From assembly GCA_002968845.1 (NCBI GenBank), contig PVBG01000013.1, positions 124,001-188,000 on the forward strand: 64,000 bases of DNA, written 5' to 3'. A program made the position numbers and the translations under genes. Within the stretch, counting starts at the first letter, position 1; each line of letters starts with the position of its first letter. Positions 60,691 to 64,000 of this stretch are shown one piece after another. A model generated the notes under the pieces. It was not told the DNA's origin, made no database searches, and saw only the letters and a list, made by a program, of their open reading frames with translations. Origin of the DNA: Neorhizobium tomejilense (GTDB lineage Bacteria > Pseudomonadota > Alphaproteobacteria > Rhizobiales > Rhizobiaceae).

Positions 60691-61470
60691 TCAGAGCGCC
60701 ATGCCGCCCGACACCTCGATGCGCTGGGCGTTGACCCAGCGGTTGTCCTCGGACAGCAGCGAGGCGACCATCGGGCCGATGTCATCCGGCTCGCCGGCAC
60801 GGCCGAGTGCCGTCATCTCGGCGACGCGCCTGTTGATCTCGGGATTGTCGCGGACCATGCCGCCGCTGAAATCGGTCATGATCGCACCGGGCGCCACCGT
60901 ATTGACGGCGATGCCGCGTGCGCCAAGCTCCTTGGCCAGATACCGGGTCAGCACCTCGACCGCCCCCTTGATCGCCGCATAGGCGCCGCTGCCCGGAACG
61001 GTGATGCGGGTAAGCCCGGTGGAGAAGTTGACGATCCGGCCGCCGTCCCTGATCAACGGCAGGAGCTTCTGGGTCAGGAAGAACACGCCCTTGAAGTGGA
61101 CGTTGAAGAGGCCGTCCAGTTCCGCTTCGATGGTCTTTTCGAAATCGTTGTGGTGCGCGATGCCGGCATTGTTGACGAGATAGTCGAATTTCTCTGCGCC
61201 GAGCTCAGCCAAGGCTTTTCGCACACGGCCGACGAAGGTGTCGAACGTCGCCACGTTGCCAGTGTCGAGCTGCAGGGCGATCGCCTTGCGTCCGAGTTTC
61301 CTGATGGCAGAAGCCGTTGCTTCGGCCTCTGCCTGATTGGAGTGGTAGGTGAAGATCACGTCGGTGCCGCGTCTGGCGAGGTTGAGGGCGGTATTGCGTC
61401 CGAGGCCGCGGCTGCCGCCGGTGACGATGGCGATCTTGGTTGCCGATTTGGTGGATGTCTGTTCGGTCAT
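60691..61470 (-). CDS. Short-chain dehydrogenase/reductase
   Basis: 259 residues with the classical SDR motifs: AIVTGGSRGLGRNTA (TGxxxGxG), NNAGIAHH, Ser in FSTGLTRITVPGSGAYAAIKGAV, and YAAIK (YxxxK). IEVSGGMAL lies at the end. NADPH use is suggested by the basic GSRGLGR loop. AAGGAA lies before the ATG at 61468-61470. The gene is divergent from an AraC regulator. Substrate unknown. Confidence 0.88.
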   Translation of the reverse strand: MTEQTSTKSATKIAIVTGGSRGLGRNTALNLARRGTDVIFTYHSNQAEAEATASAIRKLGRKAIALQLDTGNVATFDTFVGRVRKALAELGAEKFDYLVNNAGIAHHNDFEKTIEAELDGLFNVHFKGVFFLTQKLLPLIRDGGRIVNFSTGLTRITVPGSGAYAAIKGAVEVLTRYLAKELGARGIAVNTVAPGAIMTDFSGGMVRDNPEINRRVAEMTALGRAGEPDDIGPMVASLLSEDNRWVNAQRIEVSGGMAL

Positions 61471-61610
61471 GGTGAAGTTCCTTTGGCTGGATTGGATGGA
61501 CCAGAAATACGCCTCGTGGCCCTGTCGTTTGAATGCCGGAACTCTCACACTTCTTGCCTAATCCTGCTCGCGGGCCTATTTTGGGTTTTGAAACCCTTGG
61601 AGAGCGCGAC

Positions 61611-62501
61611 ATGCCGGCAGCTTTGCTCGAGGCCGTCAGACGGTTCACGGATGTGCAAACCGGCGCGAGCCCGTTCGCGACGGCGATCGAAGGGCTGACA
61701 ATCCTGCGGTCGGACCACGAAAAGCGGCCGGATCATCTGATCTTCAAGCCGGCGCTCTGCGTCGTTCTGCAAGGCGCGAAATGGGCGGTGTTCGGCGACC
61801 GCCATGTGGATTACCGGGCGGGCCAGGCGCTGGTGGTCAGCGTCGAAATGCCGGCCTTCGGACGGGTCGCGGAGGCGAGCCCGACCGAGCCCTATCTCGG
61901 ACTGATCATCGAATTCGATCTCGGCATCATGCGCGAGGTGATGGAGATTTTGCCTGCTCTGCCGGAGGCGAGCGGCGACGTGTCCTCGGGCATCTTCGTC
62001 AGCGATTTCGATGGCCCGCTTGCCGATTGCGCACTGCGTATGGTGCGGCTGCTCGATACGCCGACTGCGATCCCCCTGCTTCATCCCGCGATCATGCGGG
62101 AGATTTCCTATTGGCTGCTCACTGGTCCGCATGGCGGCGATGTCGTGAGGATGACGCTCGGCAACGACCACACCCAGCGTATTGTCAGTGTCATTCACAG
62201 CCTGCGCGATCATTTCGCCGAGTCGGTCCGCATCGAGGATCTGGCGGACAAGGCCGGTTTGAGCCCGTCCGCCTTCCACCGAAAATTCAAGGCGATCACC
62301 TCGATGACGCCGCTCCAATACCAGAAACAGCTCCGGCTCCTGGAGGCGCGGCGCCTGATGGTCGCGGAAGCGGCGAATGTGGAAACGGCGGCGTTTCTCG
62401 TCGGCTACGAAAGCCCGTCGCAGTTCAGCCGCGAATACGCCCGCATGTTCGGCACCCCGCCGCGCCGCGATGTGACCGCGCTGCGGGCAGTGGCGGCGTG
62501 A
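61611..62501 (+). CDS. AraC family transcriptional regulator
   Basis: 296 residues. The N-terminal AraC_N cupin part has KPALCVVLQGAKWAVFGDRHVDYRAGQALVVSVEMP. A C-terminal double helix-turn-helix has SVRIEDLADKAGLSPSAFHRKFKAITSMTPLQYQKQLRLLEARRLM and AAFLVGYESPSQFSREYARMFG. GGAGAG lies before the ATG at 61611. It probably activates the divergent SDR gene, as this pair order is common. Confidence 0.9.
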   Translation: MPAALLEAVRRFTDVQTGASPFATAIEGLTILRSDHEKRPDHLIFKPALCVVLQGAKWAVFGDRHVDYRAGQALVVSVEMPAFGRVAEASPTEPYLGLIIEFDLGIMREVMEILPALPEASGDVSSGIFVSDFDGPLADCALRMVRLLDTPTAIPLLHPAIMREISYWLLTGPHGGDVVRMTLGNDHTQRIVSVIHSLRDHFAESVRIEDLADKAGLSPSAFHRKFKAITSMTPLQYQKQLRLLEARRLMVAEAANVETAAFLVGYESPSQFSREYARMFGTPPRRDVTALRAVAA

Positions 62502-62533
62502 GGGCGCGCCTGTTCTCCCGTTTGCGCATGTGG

Positions 62534-62556
62534 ATCCTCGGGTTAAACCCGAGGAT
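62534..62556. repeat. Palindromic element ATCCTCGGG-TTAAA-CCCGAGGAT
   Basis: Perfect 9-base arms lie 33 bases after the araC stop. It resembles the CTCGGGTxxACCCGAG-type dispersed palindromes of rhizobial genomes and may also mark the araC transcript end. No T-run. Confidence 0.65.
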
Positions 62557-62931
62557 GATCTGAGAATCAAAAGACGCTGCTCTCCAGCATCTCCAACGAC
62601 TTAACCCCTCACTCATCCTCGCCCTTTTAACCCATGCCTACAATCCCAGTGCTTCCGTCGCCGGAGTGTTTCGCGAGACGTTCGCGGGCAGGCGGAGGCC
62701 GGCGCTTTCATCGGAACCGTAACGTGCGGAAAAGGTGGAAGAGGTGAAAGCCATGGAGTGCTCGTCGCAAGACGACCATTCCTATCAAGCCTCCCCCGGA
62801 CAGCCATGTCCGGTTCGGTTGAGCCGTGCAAGTGGCAGGATTTCCCGAAAGGAGATCGCAAATGAAGCCACGCAGCGAGGCGAGATGATCACCTGTAGAG
62901 GCCGGAAGCCCCGAAAAGACGCCGAAGGCCA

Positions 62932-62980
62932 CGCGAATGCGGAGCCACCATTAAAAATCAATCGAGGTTCCGCATTCGTG
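62932..62980. repeat. Long inverted repeat (15-bp stem, 19-base loop)
   Basis: 62932-62946 pairs with 62966-62980, two G-U pairs and no mismatch on the plus strand. It lies about 60 bases after the minus-strand lysine 2,3-aminomutase-like stop. Possibly a 3' end structure or a repeat element. Confidence 0.6.
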
Positions 62981-63040
62981 CGGGCTCTCCAATTCCAGGC
63001 CAAGCCACGGGCGCATTTCGCCGCGTGAACAAGAACCGTG

Positions 63041-64000
63041 TCATTTCGGAGGATACGCATGCTCCCCGCCGCGGAAATCGCTGACGGAATAACAGCCGCC
63101 TTCGCCGCGCACGGCGCTTTCGCCGATCACCGCCTTGCCGTGGCCGCCGGGGATATCCAGGACATAGGTCGGCTGGCAGAGGCCGGAGATGGTGCCGCGC
63201 AGCGCCGAGACGATCTTCTGGCCTTCGGCGATATCCAGCCGGAAGTGGCTGGTGCCGGGTGCGAGATCCGGATGATGAAGGTAATAGGGCTTGATCCGGG
63301 TCGCGACGAAAGCCTTCATCAGGTCGCCAATCACCGCCGGATCGTCGTTGACGCCGCGCAAAAGCACCGTCTGGCTCACCATCGGAAAACCGGCATCGAC
63401 CAGGCGGGCGCAGGCGGTCCGGGCGGCGTCGGTCATTTCGCGCGGGTGGTTGGCGTGCAGCGCGATGTAGACGACCTTGCCGCTTTCCTTCAGTGCCGCA
63501 ATCATTGCCGCGTCGATGCGCTCCGGTTCGACGACCGGCACCCGCGTGTGGAAGCGGACGATCTTTACATGGGGGATCTCGGCAAGGCCGCGCATGATGG
63601 CAGCAAGCCGTCTCGGCGAAAGGACCAGCGGATCGCCGCCGGTGAGGATCACTTCCCAAATCTCCGGGTGCTCGCGGATATAGGCGAGTGCCGCCGACAG
63701 CTCCTCGGGCGCCAGCGTCCCGTCGCCCTGAGGCCCGACCATCTCGCGGCGGAAGCAGAAGCGGCAATAGACCGGGCAGATATGCACGGCCTTCAGCAGC
63801 ACCCGGTCCGGATAGCGGTGAACGATGCCCTTGACCGGGCTGTGCGCCTGATCGCCGATCGGGTCGGCACGCTCTTCCGGCGTCGTCAGCAATTCGTTCG
63901 GATCTGGCACGAACTGCCGGGCGATCGGATCGTTTTGATCGGTTCTGTCGATGAGCGAAACCACGGTTGGCGTCAGCGCGATCGCGTAGCGGTCTGCGAC
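63041..64000 (-). CDS. Lysine 2,3-aminomutase / EF-P beta-lysylation (EpmB)-type radical SAM protein, 5' end outside window
   Basis: The visible 319 codons include DPIARQFVPDPNEL, the radical SAM cluster CPVYCRFCFRR, VILTGGDPLVLSPRRL, RFHTRVPVV, HANHPREMTDAA, LLRGVNDDP and KPYYLHHPDLAPGTSHFR. The frame stays open to base 64000 through VADRYAIALTP, so the start is off the right edge. An internal GTG at 63962-63964 is not the start. Members either make beta-lysine or, as EpmB, isomerise lysine for EF-P. In rhizobia this gene often sits near efp and epmA, which would be off the edge. Which of the two applies cannot be told here. Confidence 0.88.
   Translation of the reverse strand, partial: VADRYAIALTPTVVSLIDRTDQNDPIARQFVPDPNELLTTPEERADPIGDQAHSPVKGIVHRYPDRVLLKAVHICPVYCRFCFRREMVGPQGDGTLAPEELSAALAYIREHPEIWEVILTGGDPLVLSPRRLAAIMRGLAEIPHVKIVRFHTRVPVVEPERIDAAMIAALKESGKVVYIALHANHPREMTDAARTACARLVDAGFPMVSQTVLLRGVNDDPAVIGDLMKAFVATRIKPYYLHHPDLAPGTSHFRLDIAEGQKIVSALRGTISGLCQPTYVLDIPGGHGKAVIGESAVRGEGGCYSVSDFRGGEHAYPPK

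Larger units (their letters stand above)
62502..63040. other. Structured intergenic region
   Basis: About 540 bases without a convincing long gene. It contains a 23-bp palindrome (62534-62556) and the strong ribosome-binding sequence AAAGGAG at 62848-62854, before an 8-codon frame MKPRSEAR (62862-62888). That frame overlaps a 47-codon frame (62885-63028) as ATGA. A long hairpin lies at 62932-62980. The coding value of the two small frames is doubtful; the region could encode a small RNA or a repeat-derived leader. Confidence 0.5.

Overview
The window reads as chromosomal DNA of an alphaproteobacterium of the Rhizobiaceae (Rhizobium/Agrobacterium/Neorhizobium-like). This rests on the obgE - two GNAT genes - rpmA - rplU order at the left edge, the high G+C, an aerobic cobalamin cluster in Pseudomonas denitrificans-type (cob) nomenclature, two cobalamin riboswitches and one TPP riboswitch, and rhizobial-type palindromic repeats. 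No phage, IS element, CRISPR array or rRNA operon was seen, and the window is densely coding. The genus call is inference.

Layout. 1-4.6 kb: start of obgE, a nuclease/phosphatase-fold protein, two coupled GNAT acetyltransferases, rpmA-rplU with a visible promoter, tRNA-Ser(CGA) and a conserved SHOCT protein. 4.9-13.3 kb: an accessory-looking but well-kept cluster with a RibD-C reductase, methyltransferase, GT4 glycosyltransferase, degenerate PTPS/QueD homologue, MDR dehydrogenase, CDP-alcohol phosphatidyltransferase, FkbM methyltransferase, a flippase-like membrane protein and an LTA-synthase/sulfatase-like protein. Its product is not known to me. 13.3-19.9 kb: kynureninase, a MarR regulator and a branched-chain-type ABC importer, probably a tryptophan/kynurenine-related uptake and catabolism unit. 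20.5-40.7 kb: a large cobalamin locus (cobB, A, cbiD, M, E, L, K, J, I, H, G, N, W, DUF1636, cbtB, cbtA, O, Q, D, C). It is driven outward from a central pair of divergent riboswitch promoters.

40.7-46 kb: a lysine/pipecolate-type operon (amaA-like oxidase, amaB-like dehydrogenase, P1 peptidase) with a divergent LysR and a lone Lrp-type ligand-binding domain. 46-50.2 kb: small conserved ORFs, an 881-residue three-domain protein whose catalytic residues look lost, and purU. 50.7-58.4 kb: a five-gene operon with a carrier protein, an acyl-CoA-dehydrogenase-fold enzyme, an amino acid:[carrier protein] ligase (a class II aaRS relative), a DUF1839 protein and a GH2 glycosidase, facing a tandem alpha/beta-hydrolase. 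58.6-64 kb: TPP riboswitch-thiC, an SDR gene with a divergent AraC regulator, a structured intergenic region, and a truncated lysine 2,3-aminomutase/EpmB-type radical SAM gene.

Best candidates for undescribed biology: (1) the carrier-protein aminoacylation operon at 52.5-58.4 kb, where the ligase chemistry is known for the family but the acceptor and pathway are not; (2) the reductase/PTPS-like/GT/methyltransferase/lipid-export cluster at 4.9-13.3 kb; (3) the cobalamin locus architecture, in which three genes on the opposite strand interrupt otherwise continuous operons with overlapping ends, and two divergent riboswitches share an exact 60-nt inverted repeat.
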